A stretch of DNA of 64,000 nt from Bacteroidota bacterium (GTDB lineage: Bacteria > Bacteroidota > Bacteroidia > Bacteroidales > Porphyromonadaceae): assembly GCA_023396255.1 (NCBI GenBank), contig JAEWWU010000006.1, positions 1 to 64,000 of the forward strand, in the 5' to 3' direction. The translations under genes were made by a program, and so were the position numbers. This document shows, piece by piece, positions 16,716 to 25,949 of this stretch. Positions within the stretch are counted from its first letter, which is position 1, and the number at the start of each line of letters is the position of its first letter. The notes beneath the pieces were generated by a model. It had not been told where the DNA came from and searched no databases. It worked only from the letters and a program-made list of their open reading frames with translations.

Positions 16716-17899
16716 AGAGTATGATATATTTGCGTAAATTGTCTTATTATGAATTGAGTGTCTTCTGATGTCTGCAACGGGTCGATCGGAAGACAAAGAA
16801 CTCCCCTATGCACCTCCTCGGCTCCGGAAAGACCTCGATGAGATCGGCAGAACCCCAACGGAGCATAAACCGGCTCATTGTGCATCAAACGAGGATAATA
16901 AACTCGGGTTTCTATACCCATTGATTTTAAGGATTGCATAAGAAATTCCCTCTTATCAGGGGCAACCCACAAAGCGTATTGGTAATAAGAAGACGTGGTT
17001 CCAAGTTCTTGCCCATATGGTAGTTCTATACGCACCCCCTCCAACTGACTAAAGGCATCATTGTACTGCTGAGCAATTGCCTGTGCTCGTTTGATACGCT
17101 CGGGGAGGTATTTAAGTCGAACCGATAAGATTGCCGCCTGTAAAGCATCAAGCCTACTGTTTATCCCTACCCGTTTGTATTGATATCGTCCTTCCTGCCC
17201 GTGCTGGGCTATTTCACGAGCCTTTTTCTGCCACTCGGTATGATTACGAACAATTACTGCTCCACCATCTCCCATAGCACCCAACGGTTTGGTCGGGAAA
17301 AAACTGGTTGTAGATATATCGCCTTGCGCACCCGTCGGAACAACTCCCTTACCGTCAACCCAGTTCATTCCGCCCATACCTTGAGCATTGTCTTCTATTA
17401 GGGTTAAACGGTTCTCTTGGCAAAAAGAAACCAACTGGGGAGTTACCGCCGGCATCCCGTACATATTCACGGCCACAAGGGCCTTGGTCTTAGGCGAGCA
17501 TAATTGAGACAGATAGTTTGGATCCGTATCTATTTGAAAAGAAGCTCGGCTGTCCTTTTCTTGAAGCAAAGGGAGGTCTGCCCACACCGGAACCAAACCG
17601 ATTAGGGCAGCTGCTTCTGCCGCAGCTACATAGTTGTGCGTTGGAATGATTACCTCATCTCCCTGCTGTAACCCTGCTGTAAGATAAGCTATAAGCAAAG
17701 CATCCGTTCCACTGGCACAACTAATAACCGCCTGTGGAGCAACCCCTAAGAATTGAGCAAGGGCCTCTTCGAAAGAAGCAACTTCATCCCCTCCGATATA
17801 ACGTGCAGAGGCCATAACTCTGAGAACTGCGTCCTGCACCTCTCCGGCTATCGCCTCATACTGCCGAGCCAAATCAACAAGAGGAATCTTATACTCCAT
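16703..17899 (-). CDS. DegT/DnrJ/EryC1/StrS aminotransferase, WbpE/PorR-like
   Basis: 398 residues of the PLP-dependent sugar aminotransferase family. Landmarks are YIGGDEVASFEEALAQFLG, the SCASGTDALLIAY block, VEDN-type Asp in LIEDNAQGMG, and the PLP lysine K204 in FFPTKPLGAMGDGG. It would convert a 3-keto nucleotide sugar to the amino sugar. In Porphyromonas gingivalis a WbpE-like member (PorR) is needed for the A-LPS that anchors T9SS cargo, so a similar role is possible here. The gene lies 13 bases after metG and its 3' end overlaps the oxidoreductase gene by 13 bases. Confidence 0.88.
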   Translation of the reverse strand: MEYKIPLVDLARQYEAIAGEVQDAVLRVMASARYIGGDEVASFEEALAQFLGVAPQAVISCASGTDALLIAYLTAGLQQGDEVIIPTHNYVAAAEAAALIGLVPVWADLPLLQEKDSRASFQIDTDPNYLSQLCSPKTKALVAVNMYGMPAVTPQLVSFCQENRLTLIEDNAQGMGGMNWVDGKGVVPTGAQGDISTTSFFPTKPLGAMGDGGAVIVRNHTEWQKKAREIAQHGQEGRYQYKRVGINSRLDALQAAILSVRLKYLPERIKRAQAIAQQYNDAFSQLEGVRIELPYGQELGTTSSYYQYALWVAPDKREFLMQSLKSMGIETRVYYPRLMHNEPVYAPLGFCRSHRGLSGAEEVHRGVLCLPIDPLQTSEDTQFIIRQFTQIYHTLCHL

Positions 17900-17912
17900 T
17901 TATAACAATCTA

Positions 17913-19961
17913 TCAACCTATCTTGCTTCCCGGAGCAATGCTTTCGTCCACTGTGAGTACGGTCAACTTTCCTGTTTTATAGTCCTCTGCAGATAGAATC
18001 ATCCCCTGAGAAAGTATCCCCTTCAACTTTCGAGGAGCCAAATTGGCGACAAAACAAACATTCTTACCCACCAGAGCTTCCGGAGCATAGTGCTGCGCAA
18101 TTCCACTCACAATAGTGCGCCCATCAGCTCCATCATCGACCTTAAAGCACAATAATTTATCTGCCTTGGGAACCTTGGTGCATTCCAAGACTCTCCCCAC
18201 GCGAATGTCCGGTTTTAGGAAATCGTCAAAAGCAATATCCTCTTGGACAGAAGCCGGCTTGCGCGCTGCCTCCTCATTAGCTGCCTTGGTTTGCTGCAAT
18301 CTATTGATCTGCGCCTCTATCTCCGCATCTTCTATTTTGGCAAAAAGCAACTGAGAAGCTCCCAAGCGATGACCGGCGGGGAGCAAGGCGGTACTTCCCA
18401 AATCGTTCCACCGAGGGGCTCCCTCCAAAGCCAACATTGCTCGCAATTTATCGCAAGTAAAAGGCAAGAAAGGAGCCGTTGCAATTGCCAAATTTGCCAC
18501 AATCTGCAAAGAAATGTACAAAATAGTCTCCACTCTGTGCGGATCCGTAGTATAAATCTTCCACGGTTCACAGTCTGCCAAATATTTATTGCCCAAGCGA
18601 GCCACCATTATGGCCTCCTTCAAAGCTTCTCGAAAGTGAAATGTTTCGAGGTTTTGCTCCAAACGCTCCTTGCAAAGAGCTACTTCTGCAAGCACCTGTT
18701 TATCTGCTTCCTGCATCTCTGTGGGAGCAGGCACCACTCCATTGAAATATTTATGGGTTAGCACCACGGCTCTATTGACAAAATTCCCATAAATGGCGAC
18801 CAATTCGTTGTTGTTGCGGTTCTGGAAGTCTTTCCACGTAAAATCGTTGTCCTTTGTCTCCGGAGCATTGGCAGTAAGCACGTAACGCAAAACATCTTGC
18901 TTACCGGGGAAATCTCTCAAATACTCGTGCAACCACACGGCCCAATTACGACTGGTGCTGATTTTATCGCCCTCTAAGTTTAGAAACTCATTGGCCGGAA
19001 CATTGTCCGGTAATATATAAGATCCCTCTGCTTTAAGCATAGACGGGAATACAATGCAATGGAATACAATATTGTCTTTTCCTATAAAATGGAGCAAACG
19101 TGTCTCCTCATCTTTCCACCACTTTTCCCAATCGTTGGGCAGCAACTCTTTTGTATTAGATATGTAACCAATGGGGGCATCGAACCAGACGTAGAGGACC
19201 TTACCCTCTGCCCCTTCGACCGGAACGGGAATACCCCAATCAAGGTCTCGGCTCACGGCCCTTGGCTGCAGTCCCAAATCAAGCCAACTTTTGCACTGCC
19301 CATAGACGTTGCTCTTCCATTCTTTGTGTCCTTCCACAATCCATTGAGTGAGCCATTCTTGGTAATCGTTGAGGGGCAAATACCAATGAGTAGTCTGCCG
19401 CATTTCCGGTTTAGCTCCACTGATGGTACTTACCGGGTTAATTAGGTCCGTGGCATTGAGCGATGTTCCACAAGCTTCACACTGATCTCCATAGGCTTTT
19501 TCATTACCACAGTGCGGGCAAGTTCCGCTTATGTAACGGTCTGCCAAAAACTGCTGTGCCTGTGGGTCGTAGAACTGCTCCGAGGTTTGTTCTATAAACT
19601 TGCCTCTGCTGTGCAATTTGGAAAAGAATTCTGATGCTGTACGACGGTGCTCCGGACTGGTCGTTCGCGAATAGATGTCGAACGAGATCCCAAATTCAGC
19701 AAAAGAATCTTTAATCAACTTATGATAGCGATCTACCACCTCTTGCGGTGTAACACCTTCTGCTCTTGCTTTTAGGGCAATGGGAACTCCGTGCTCATCC
19801 GATCCTCCGATGAAAAGGACTTCTTCATTACACATTCTTTTGTACCGAACATAAATATCTGCCGGAACATACACCCCAGCCAAATGACCAATATGAACAG
19901 GGCCATTGGCATAAGGCAAAGCCGATGTCACAAGGGTTCTTTTATAATTGTTTTTACACAT
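17913..19961 (-). CDS. metG: Methionyl-tRNA synthetase
   Basis: Class I synthetase charging tRNA-Met. HIGH is at residues 23-26, the KMSKS equivalent is KISTS at 333-337, and four zinc-binding cysteines lie at 148, 151, 161 and 164. The C-terminus (about 575-665) is a tRNA-binding EMAP/TRBD domain with the typical DIRVGRVL and KLKGILSQGM segments. At 682 residues it is the long form with a fused TRBD. It has its own -7 box 53 bases upstream and heads the metG-degT-gfo-exonuclease cluster. Confidence 0.97.
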   Translation of the reverse strand: MCKNNYKRTLVTSALPYANGPVHIGHLAGVYVPADIYVRYKRMCNEEVLFIGGSDEHGVPIALKARAEGVTPQEVVDRYHKLIKDSFAEFGISFDIYSRTTSPEHRRTASEFFSKLHSRGKFIEQTSEQFYDPQAQQFLADRYISGTCPHCGNEKAYGDQCEACGTSLNATDLINPVSTISGAKPEMRQTTHWYLPLNDYQEWLTQWIVEGHKEWKSNVYGQCKSWLDLGLQPRAVSRDLDWGIPVPVEGAEGKVLYVWFDAPIGYISNTKELLPNDWEKWWKDEETRLLHFIGKDNIVFHCIVFPSMLKAEGSYILPDNVPANEFLNLEGDKISTSRNWAVWLHEYLRDFPGKQDVLRYVLTANAPETKDNDFTWKDFQNRNNNELVAIYGNFVNRAVVLTHKYFNGVVPAPTEMQEADKQVLAEVALCKERLEQNLETFHFREALKEAIMVARLGNKYLADCEPWKIYTTDPHRVETILYISLQIVANLAIATAPFLPFTCDKLRAMLALEGAPRWNDLGSTALLPAGHRLGASQLLFAKIEDAEIEAQINRLQQTKAANEEAARKPASVQEDIAFDDFLKPDIRVGRVLECTKVPKADKLLCFKVDDGADGRTIVSGIAQHYAPEALVGKNVCFVANLAPRKLKGILSQGMILSAEDYKTGKLTVLTVDESIAPGSKIG

Positions 19962-20013
19962 AGATCGGAATATAACTTTCTTGGTTGCTAATAATTTTAT
20001 CCAATTACCCGGA

Positions 20014-20021
20014 CAAAGATA
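20014..20021 (-). promoter_or_regulatory. Predicted -7 box of metG
   Basis: Plus-strand CAAAGATA is TATCTTTG on the minus strand. It lies between the mltD stop codon and the metG start. Confidence 0.5.
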
Positions 20022-20033
20022 CTCAAAAGAGCT

Positions 20034-21338
20034 TTAGCGTTTAGGTATTTTCAATTTTTGCCCTGGACTGAGCTTATGCCTATTGCTTCTAATTCCATTG
20101 GCTTGTTTGAGTTGATGCAATGTAACACCCTGCCGAGAGGCTATCTTACTGAGCGAATCTCCACGCCGCACCGTGTAGGTAGAATAAGACGTTTTCTTTC
20201 TATTCTTCTTTGAAGAATTCAAATCGACCTGCTCCGCGTTTGTGACCTCCGGAGTAACCACCTCCACTTTAGAGCTTGCCAAGGCGTAGAGCGAATCCAA
20301 GGCTACATCTACTTTAGCTAGATCCTTAATGGGCAATTTGAGGCTGTACGAACGAGTATGTCCCGGAATGGTACCTCGCTTATACTGAGGATTGAGCATC
20401 CGTATCCTCTCGGCACTCAATCCCGTTAAATCTTGTATCGCTTGAAACGAGAGAGAATTGGTCACCATAATAGTATCGGTAGCTAATATAGGGGCATTTT
20501 CTCGTGGACAAATATTGTACTCGTTGTGGTAATACATTGCATAGTAAACCCCTATAAAAAGAGGAATATAATTGCGTGTTTCTCTTGGCAGATAAGGGTA
20601 AATGGTCCAAAAATCCGTCTGCCCTCCAGACCTACGAATGGCTTTGTTTACGTTTCCGGGACCACAATTGTACGAAGCTATAGCCAAGAGCCAGTCTCCA
20701 TAGAGAGCATACATATCCTTAAAGTAACGAGCTGCTGCCTCTGTACTCTTGGCGACATCCAAACGCTCATCCACAAAACTGTTTATCTCCAATCCGTATA
20801 TCTTGGCAGTAGGTAACATAAACTGCCATAGTCCTGAAGCCCCTGCCGGGGAAACAGCCATCGGATTGAGGGCACTCTCCACGATAGTCAAGTACATCAA
20901 TTCTACAGGCATTTTATGTTTGTCCAATATAGATTCTATGATGGGGAAATAATAATCTCCCATCGTCAGCATAGTTCTAATCAGAGAAGATCTATCTGTC
21001 ACAAAAGCGGCAATACTCTCCTTTATAATGGGATTATACTGTAAGGGAATTACTGTGGGTAACTTGTTCAGCCTATCGATAATAAGGCTATCACTTTGCA
21101 TACGAACATTGAAACGGACGCTGGAGCAAGGGACAGAGGAGCGTTTGTGACTGGTAGCATACCCTCTGTTCCATTGGTCCATCAGTTTGTTCAAGTCGGT
21201 ATCCAACACTTGCGGAATAATTAGCGATGGAACAACGGTATCTCGCTCTGTTTCTACTTCCTTCTTTTCTCTCCCAAAAGAAGAGATAAAAGAAACGAAC
21301 AAAAGAAACAACAAATATGATAATCGTCTTAGCTGCAT
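20034..21338 (-). CDS. MltD-like lytic transglycosylase with LysM
   Basis: 434 residues with an N-terminal hydrophobic signal. A Slt-type transglycosylase domain follows, with catalytic E154 in IVESALNPMAVSPAGASGLWQFM-like context and the later SYNCGPGNVNKAI motif. A LysM peptidoglycan-binding domain fills the last 47 residues (from about 388), and a weaker LysM-like segment may lie near 300. It should cleave glycan strands of peptidoglycan in the periplasm. The ParA-ParB-DUF5683-MltD gene order is common in Bacteroidetes. Confidence 0.93.
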   Translation of the reverse strand: MQLRRLSYLLFLLFVSFISSFGREKKEVETERDTVVPSLIIPQVLDTDLNKLMDQWNRGYATSHKRSSVPCSSVRFNVRMQSDSLIIDRLNKLPTVIPLQYNPIIKESIAAFVTDRSSLIRTMLTMGDYYFPIIESILDKHKMPVELMYLTIVESALNPMAVSPAGASGLWQFMLPTAKIYGLEINSFVDERLDVAKSTEAAARYFKDMYALYGDWLLAIASYNCGPGNVNKAIRRSGGQTDFWTIYPYLPRETRNYIPLFIGVYYAMYYHNEYNICPRENAPILATDTIMVTNSLSFQAIQDLTGLSAERIRMLNPQYKRGTIPGHTRSYSLKLPIKDLAKVDVALDSLYALASSKVEVVTPEVTNAEQVDLNSSKKNRKKTSYSTYTVRRGDSLSKIASRQGVTLHQLKQANGIRSNRHKLSPGQKLKIPKR

Positions 21339-21358
21339 CGATCTTACTTATTAAATAA

Positions 21359-22117
21359 TCAAAAAGAAATGCTACACCCCACCCCGGCACCCATTGGAGC
21401 AAACGATGAGGGGGGAGAAACTGTAGGTCCCACCTGTATTGTGAGGTTGGGGCTTGCGTCGAAATAGTAAAGCTCGGCATCTACATAAGCATCCAGTGCC
21501 GATAAAAGATATAGAATAACTCCTGCCAAAACACTCAAATCCCTGTTCGATTTATAGGTCTTACTGCCTCGCTCCAACAGCGTCTCCAAGGTGCCGCTCT
21601 TGAAGTACTCTTCGGGGTCTCTTCCATAAGGGACAAAGGCTTTCCAACTATCTTTGCTCATAGGATCGGAACTTTTCAAATCCACATAAGCAGTGTGGTA
21701 TTCGTTGTAAGAACGTTGGTTAAACCCTATAACGTAGGCAGCCCCCGCCAAAGCTCCCCAAACAATGGGTACTTTCCAATAGCGTTTATTGTAAACTTGC
21801 CCTCCACCCGGAATTATGGAACAAAGCAGTGCCATAGTAGAATTAGGATAAGGTTCTTGCCAGAAGTGGAGTCGTTTAGGAGTGGGAACAATTGTTTTAG
21901 AGGAAGAAGGAGTTTTGCCGGTGACCACCGAATCAACCGGAAGTGTATTTGCAAGCGAATCTACCCCCTTGTCATCAATAGAATCTACAACATTAACCCT
22001 CTCTGGGACAGTTGATTTGGAAACAATAGGTTGTTGCGCACTACCCTCTTTGCCCCAGAAGAGCAGGACGAGAAACAACAAAAAACAGGAAAACGATTCT
22101 ATTCTTTGGATCTTCAT
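21359..22117 (-). CDS. DUF5683 membrane protein
   Basis: The start at 22117 gives 252 residues with a signal sequence (FLLFLVLLFWGKEGSAQ) and avoids overlap with parB. After a Ser/Thr/Val-rich linker comes the DUF5683 core: WQEPYPNSTMALLCSIIPGGGQVYNKRYWK-type sequence, then a hydrophobic helix (VWGALAGAAYVIGF), a polar stretch with YNEYHTAY, and DAYVDAELYYFD near the end. The family is widespread in Bacteroidetes behind parB. The function is not known; an inner-membrane location is predicted. Confidence 0.85.
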   Translation of the reverse strand: MKIQRIESFSCFLLFLVLLFWGKEGSAQQPIVSKSTVPERVNVVDSIDDKGVDSLANTLPVDSVVTGKTPSSSKTIVPTPKRLHFWQEPYPNSTMALLCSIIPGGGQVYNKRYWKVPIVWGALAGAAYVIGFNQRSYNEYHTAYVDLKSSDPMSKDSWKAFVPYGRDPEEYFKSGTLETLLERGSKTYKSNRDLSVLAGVILYLLSALDAYVDAELYYFDASPNLTIQVGPTVSPPSSFAPMGAGVGCSISF

Positions 22118-22134
22118 TCGCAAGCAACCGATCT

Positions 22135-23028
22135 TTACCGAGGTATCTTCTCTAAAATCTGACAAATACGGATGAGCTCTTCTTCACTGGCAAAAGAGAG
22201 GGTTAGCTGTCCTTGCCCGGTACGCTTGCGGGAAAGCTTTACCTCTGTTCCGAAAAAGCGAGACAGTTCCTGTGTCAAAGGTTTATAGACCTCAATCAAC
22301 TCTCTGCTCGATTCGTGCACCTTGCAGCCAGCCTTCTTCTCATTCGGAGTGGTGGTAAACGACTCTTTGCCCGAAGCCAAACGTTCTACTTCCCTTACAC
22401 TCAAGCCTTCTTGAACTATTTTTTGGTACAGTATCAACTGCTCAGCCGGGGTCTCCAAAGCCAATAGAGCACGAGCGTGTCCCATATCTATCTTCTTTTC
22501 CGTAATCCCCAATTGTACTTCAGCCGGCAACCTTAAAAGCCGAATGTAGTTACTCACCGTGGTTCTTTTCTTGCCCACCTTTTGAGCAACCGACTCTTGG
22601 GTAGCTCCCTCTACCTCTAACAATCTTTTGTAAGCAAGGGCTATTTCTATGGAATTGAGATCTTCGCGTTGTATATTTTCGATCAACGCCATTTCCATTA
22701 CCTGCTCATCGTCCGCCTTTACGATGTATGCCGGTAACGAAGAGACTTGTGCCAATTTTGAAGCTCTCCAACGCCTCTCTCCGGAAATAATCATATAAGA
22801 GTCGTTGCCCATATCTTTTACGGTTATGGGCTGCACCAACCCGATAGAGCGGATAGAATCTGCCAACTCGTTGAGAGCTTCGTCTTCAAAGTATTGCCGT
22901 GGTTGATCCGGATTGGGGAATATTTTTTCCACCTCTATTTCACTAATCGAAGAAGATGCTCCACTATCTTCGGGGAGCAAAACATCGAGACCTTTTCCCA
23001 ACGGACTTCTTTTTAATACTGATTTCAT
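22135..23028 (-). CDS. parB: Chromosome partitioning protein ParB
   Basis: 297 residues. The ParB/Srx CTPase-type N-terminal domain includes SGERRWRAS at 82-90. It is followed by a helix-turn-helix (ATQESVAQKVGKKRTTVSNYIRLLRLP). It binds parS sites near the origin and works with ParA in segregation. It starts 36 bases after parA. I saw no clear parS sequence in the window. Confidence 0.96.
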   Translation of the reverse strand: MKSVLKRSPLGKGLDVLLPEDSGASSSISEIEVEKIFPNPDQPRQYFEDEALNELADSIRSIGLVQPITVKDMGNDSYMIISGERRWRASKLAQVSSLPAYIVKADDEQVMEMALIENIQREDLNSIEIALAYKRLLEVEGATQESVAQKVGKKRTTVSNYIRLLRLPAEVQLGITEKKIDMGHARALLALETPAEQLILYQKIVQEGLSVREVERLASGKESFTTTPNEKKAGCKVHESSRELIEVYKPLTQELSRFFGTEVKLSRKRTGQGQLTLSFASEEELIRICQILEKIPR

Positions 23029-23064
23029 AGCGAAAATACTTTTTGGTTGAGGATAGAGCCTTCT

Positions 23065-23835
23065 CTATCGGGCTGCATTCTTCTTGATAAGTTCTTTGGC
23101 CAACTGCAAATGGTTCTCGGCTCCACGGCTATCGGCATCGTACAGAATGACCGGTATGCCGTGGCTGGGGGCTTCGCTCAACTTCACATTGCGCTGTATC
23201 ACGGTATCGAATACCAAAGGGCCAAAATGTTGCTTCACCTCATCGTAAACCTGATTGGCCAACTTGAGCCGACTATCGTACATTGTTAGGAGAAAGCCCT
23301 CAATGTCCAAATTTTTATTAAGTCGTCCCTTGATGATCCGCACTGTGTTGAGTAATTTGGAAATCCCTTCCAAAGCAAAATACTCGCACTGCACCGGTAT
23401 AATAACCGAATCTGCGGCAACCAGACAATTGACCGTTATAATTCCCAAAGAAGGAGAACAATCTATCAATACATAATCATAGTCAAAAGCGGCAGGACGC
23501 AAAATTTTTCGCAAAATACTTTCTCGTTGGGGCAATTGCAACAGCTCTATTTCCGCCCCTACCAAGTCAATGTGCGAAGGCAATATAAAAAGGTTTTCTA
23601 CCGGAGTGGGTATTACGGCAGAACTTATGCTGCGTGTCCCCACAAGACATTCATAGAGAGTTTCATTGATACTAGAAGACTCCACGCCCAAACCGGACGA
23701 GGCATTGGCTTGCGGATCGGCATCTATGATGAGCACCTTTTTTTCCAAGGCTGCCAAAGATGCAGCCAAGTTGATGGTTGTCGTGGTTTTACCCACCCCT
23801 CCTTTTTGATTTGCTAATGCAATTATTCGTCCCAT
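23065..23835 (-). CDS. parA: Chromosome partitioning ATPase ParA (Soj)
   Basis: The start at 23835 gives 256 residues and a deviant Walker A motif KGGVGKTT at 11-18. The longer frame to 23868 would run into the -7 box, so I reject it. Further motifs are DADPQANA and the switch segment VLIDCSPSLGIITVN. It is a Mrp/MinD-type ATPase that binds DNA in the ATP form and is stimulated by ParB. Confidence 0.96.
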   Translation of the reverse strand: MGRIIALANQKGGVGKTTTTINLAASLAALEKKVLIIDADPQANASSGLGVESSSINETLYECLVGTRSISSAVIPTPVENLFILPSHIDLVGAEIELLQLPQRESILRKILRPAAFDYDYVLIDCSPSLGIITVNCLVAADSVIIPVQCEYFALEGISKLLNTVRIIKGRLNKNLDIEGFLLTMYDSRLKLANQVYDEVKQHFGPLVFDTVIQRNVKLSEAPSHGIPVILYDADSRGAENHLQLAKELIKKNAAR

Positions 23836-23865
23836 AAGTCTGTTTTGTAGTAACCTAACATTTTT

Positions 23866-23873
23866 CAAAGCTA
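23866..23873 (-). promoter_or_regulatory. Predicted -7 box of the parAB operon
   Basis: Plus-strand CAAAGCTA is TAGCTTTG on the minus strand, 30 bases upstream of the parA start. Confidence 0.55.
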
Positions 23874-24486
23874 ATCATTTTACAGAAAACAATTGTTTGA
23901 CTGTTCATAACTTTTTTCGCTTACCACACCTTGTATAACGCCCTTTTCGTCCTTTTTATTGTATAACGTTCCCAAATGCTCCGTTGCTCCCTCTTCGGTA
24001 TCATTCCGCCAAGCTTCGAACAAAAAATATCCTCTGACAAAAATCCGCCCTTCGTTAAAAGATCGCAACGACTTTTCCCGTAGCAAAGCGAACATCTCTA
24101 TTGATTTTCCTCTTCTAAGAGAACTGAATCAAACCTCTTCCAAGAGGAAAACTCAGCGCAAACTTCCGACAACTGTCAAAGCCGTCGCCTCCTCAATTAG
24201 TTCCCTACTAATTCTCGATTTGCAGGGAATTATTTTCGGATAATTCCCTACTAATTTTTCTTCTGTCCAAGCAAATATTTTTTTTGAGGGAATTATTGAA
24301 AACTCGGTAACCTACGGCCCCATTTACCTTGCTGCGGAGAGAAAAAACAACTGCACCCGGCGAATAAAAAGGATTGGTACAATTTTTTGTGCTACCTTAG
24401 TATTATTATAGGTGTAGGGTTGTCAGAAAGGATTCTTGGGGCAGCTTTACTGTTCGTAGAGGTAAATAGGATATATACAGAGGGTT
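23874..24486. other. Divergent intergenic region between parA and the DUF4294 gene
   Basis: Besides the parA -7 box it holds copy C of the intergenic repeat. A near-match -7 box (TACCTTAG, 24393-24400) with a TTG 16 bases before it could serve the plus-strand DUF4294 gene. Short frames here have no recognisable features. Confidence 0.4.
24191..24298 (-). repeat. Intergenic palindromic repeat, copy C (inverted orientation)
   Basis: Read on the minus strand it gives AATAATTCCCTC, an A-run, GCTTGGACAGAAGAAAAATT, TAGGGAATTATCC, ATAATTCCCTGC and TAGGGAACTAATTG. It is the most complete copy, with all blocks present, and the only one in reverse orientation. Confidence 0.8.
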
Positions 24487-25122
24487 ATGCAGTTATACAA
24501 ACTTACGAAAGGGATGTATTGTTGGCTCTTTTGTGGGGTTATCGTGCTTTTATTCGGTACAATATGCCCAACTACCATTTTTGCGCAAGGAGTTTTGACC
24601 GATACGGTTGCCACTATTGTACGCAACACGGAAGAAGAAGTAGACATCTATCTACCTGACATAGAGGTTTATGCAAAACCATCTTACTCTCCCTTGTCTT
24701 ATGCCGAAAAGGAGGAATATTGGCGTCGCATCAGGGATGTCAAAAAAGTGTTGCCTTTTGCTCGCAAACTGACGGCTATGATGATAGAGACCTACGAATA
24801 CATCGAAACTCTGCCGAATGAATCGGAAAAAGATCGCCATTTGGAACGGGTAGAAAAAGAAATGATTGCTCGGTACAAGCCTGTTATGAAAACGTGGACC
24901 TTGTCGCAAGGGACTTTGTTAATAAAGTTGATGAATAGACAAACCGGAGTACCCAGCTACGATATAGTTTCCTCTATTTTAGGGTCCTTTGCTGCCGGAT
25001 GGTACAACTTAGTGGCACGCTTCTACGGGGGAAACCTCAAAGACAAATATGACCCCGAGAATAATTCGGACGATGCCGTTACGGAGCGAATTATATACCT
25101 CTATGACCACAATTTGCTATGA
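24487..25122 (+). CDS. DUF4294 secreted protein
   Basis: 211 residues with a long hydrophobic signal (WLFCGVIVLLFGTICPTTIFAQ). The mature part fits DUF4294 of Bacteroidetes: LPDIEVYA, then an EYWRRIRDVKKVLPFARKL-type helix and GSFAAGWYNLVARFYGGNLKDKYDP near the C-terminus. It should be periplasmic or exported. The function is unknown. The stop codon overlaps the ispE start as ATGA, indicating coupled translation. Confidence 0.85.
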   Translation: MQLYKLTKGMYCWLFCGVIVLLFGTICPTTIFAQGVLTDTVATIVRNTEEEVDIYLPDIEVYAKPSYSPLSYAEKEEYWRRIRDVKKVLPFARKLTAMMIETYEYIETLPNESEKDRHLERVEKEMIARYKPVMKTWTLSQGTLLIKLMNRQTGVPSYDIVSSILGSFAAGWYNLVARFYGGNLKDKYDPENNSDDAVTERIIYLYDHNLL

Positions 25123-25949
25123 TTTGTTTTCCAAACAGTAAGATAAATATTGGTTTACACATAACCCGAAGAAGAGACGATGGTTATCACGATATAGAAA
25201 CAATCTTCGTTCCCACGACTCTTTCCGAAGTTTTAGAGGTTACCCCCTCAAAGACAAAACAAGACGCTTTCGACATCCGTGGATTAGTAGACCACTGTCC
25301 CTTGGAACACAATTTGGTTTATAAAGCTCTTCTTGCTCTGCGGAAAGAATGCTCCGTTCCTGCCGTCGACGTTACGTTAATCAAACAAATCCCTTCACAA
25401 GCCGGTCTCGGTGGAGGCTCTGCAGATGCTGCTTATATGTTACAATCCTTGGTAGAGTTATTTAATCTGAAGATCTCCCCAACCCGATTGACCCAAATTG
25501 CAGCGTCTTTGGGAGCTGACTGTCCCTTTTTCTTGAGCAAAACTGCAGCTTTGGGGAAAGGGATAGGAAACAGACTGACCCCGATATGCCTACCACCGGA
25601 ATTGCACTCTATGCACTTGGTCGTGGTGAAGCCTCCCATTAGCATCAGCACGGCACAGGCCTATGCTCAAATAAAACCCGATGCGTCGAAAGAAGGGGAA
25701 TTGGAGCGGCTCATAGCCTTACCGATTATGCAATGGACCTCGGTTATTGTCAATGATTTTGAGAAATCTCTCTTTCCTTGCCATCCCGAATTACAAAACA
25801 TCAAGGACACCTTGTACAAGAAGGGAGCTATCTATGCTTCGCTCAGCGGGTCGGGTTCGGCTCTATATGGATTCTTTAAGAAGCTTCCGTCTGATCTGAA
25901 TTCGTTTTTCAACTCTAAATATTTTACGTGGTGCGGCAAGATAGTGTGA
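25119..25949 (+). CDS. ispE: 4-diphosphocytidyl-2-C-methyl-D-erythritol kinase
   Basis: GHMP kinase of the MEP isoprenoid pathway that phosphorylates CDP-methylerythritol. The ATP-binding motif PSQAGLGGGSADAA is at 92-105, the N-terminal KINIGLHITRRRDDGYHDIET is typical, and the C-terminal SLSGSGSALYGFF is the third GHMP motif. The 276 residues are normal. Its 3' end overlaps the next gene by 22 bases. Confidence 0.96.
   Translation: MICFPNSKINIGLHITRRRDDGYHDIETIFVPTTLSEVLEVTPSKTKQDAFDIRGLVDHCPLEHNLVYKALLALRKECSVPAVDVTLIKQIPSQAGLGGGSADAAYMLQSLVELFNLKISPTRLTQIAASLGADCPFFLSKTAALGKGIGNRLTPICLPPELHSMHLVVVKPPISISTAQAYAQIKPDASKEGELERLIALPIMQWTSVIVNDFEKSLFPCHPELQNIKDTLYKKGAIYASLSGSGSALYGFFKKLPSDLNSFFNSKYFTWCGKIV

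Noticed and set aside
22135..23835. parS site near parAB
   Set aside because: No palindrome resembling GTTTCACGTGAAAC was found; isolated CACGTG-like hexamers elsewhere lack flanking symmetry.
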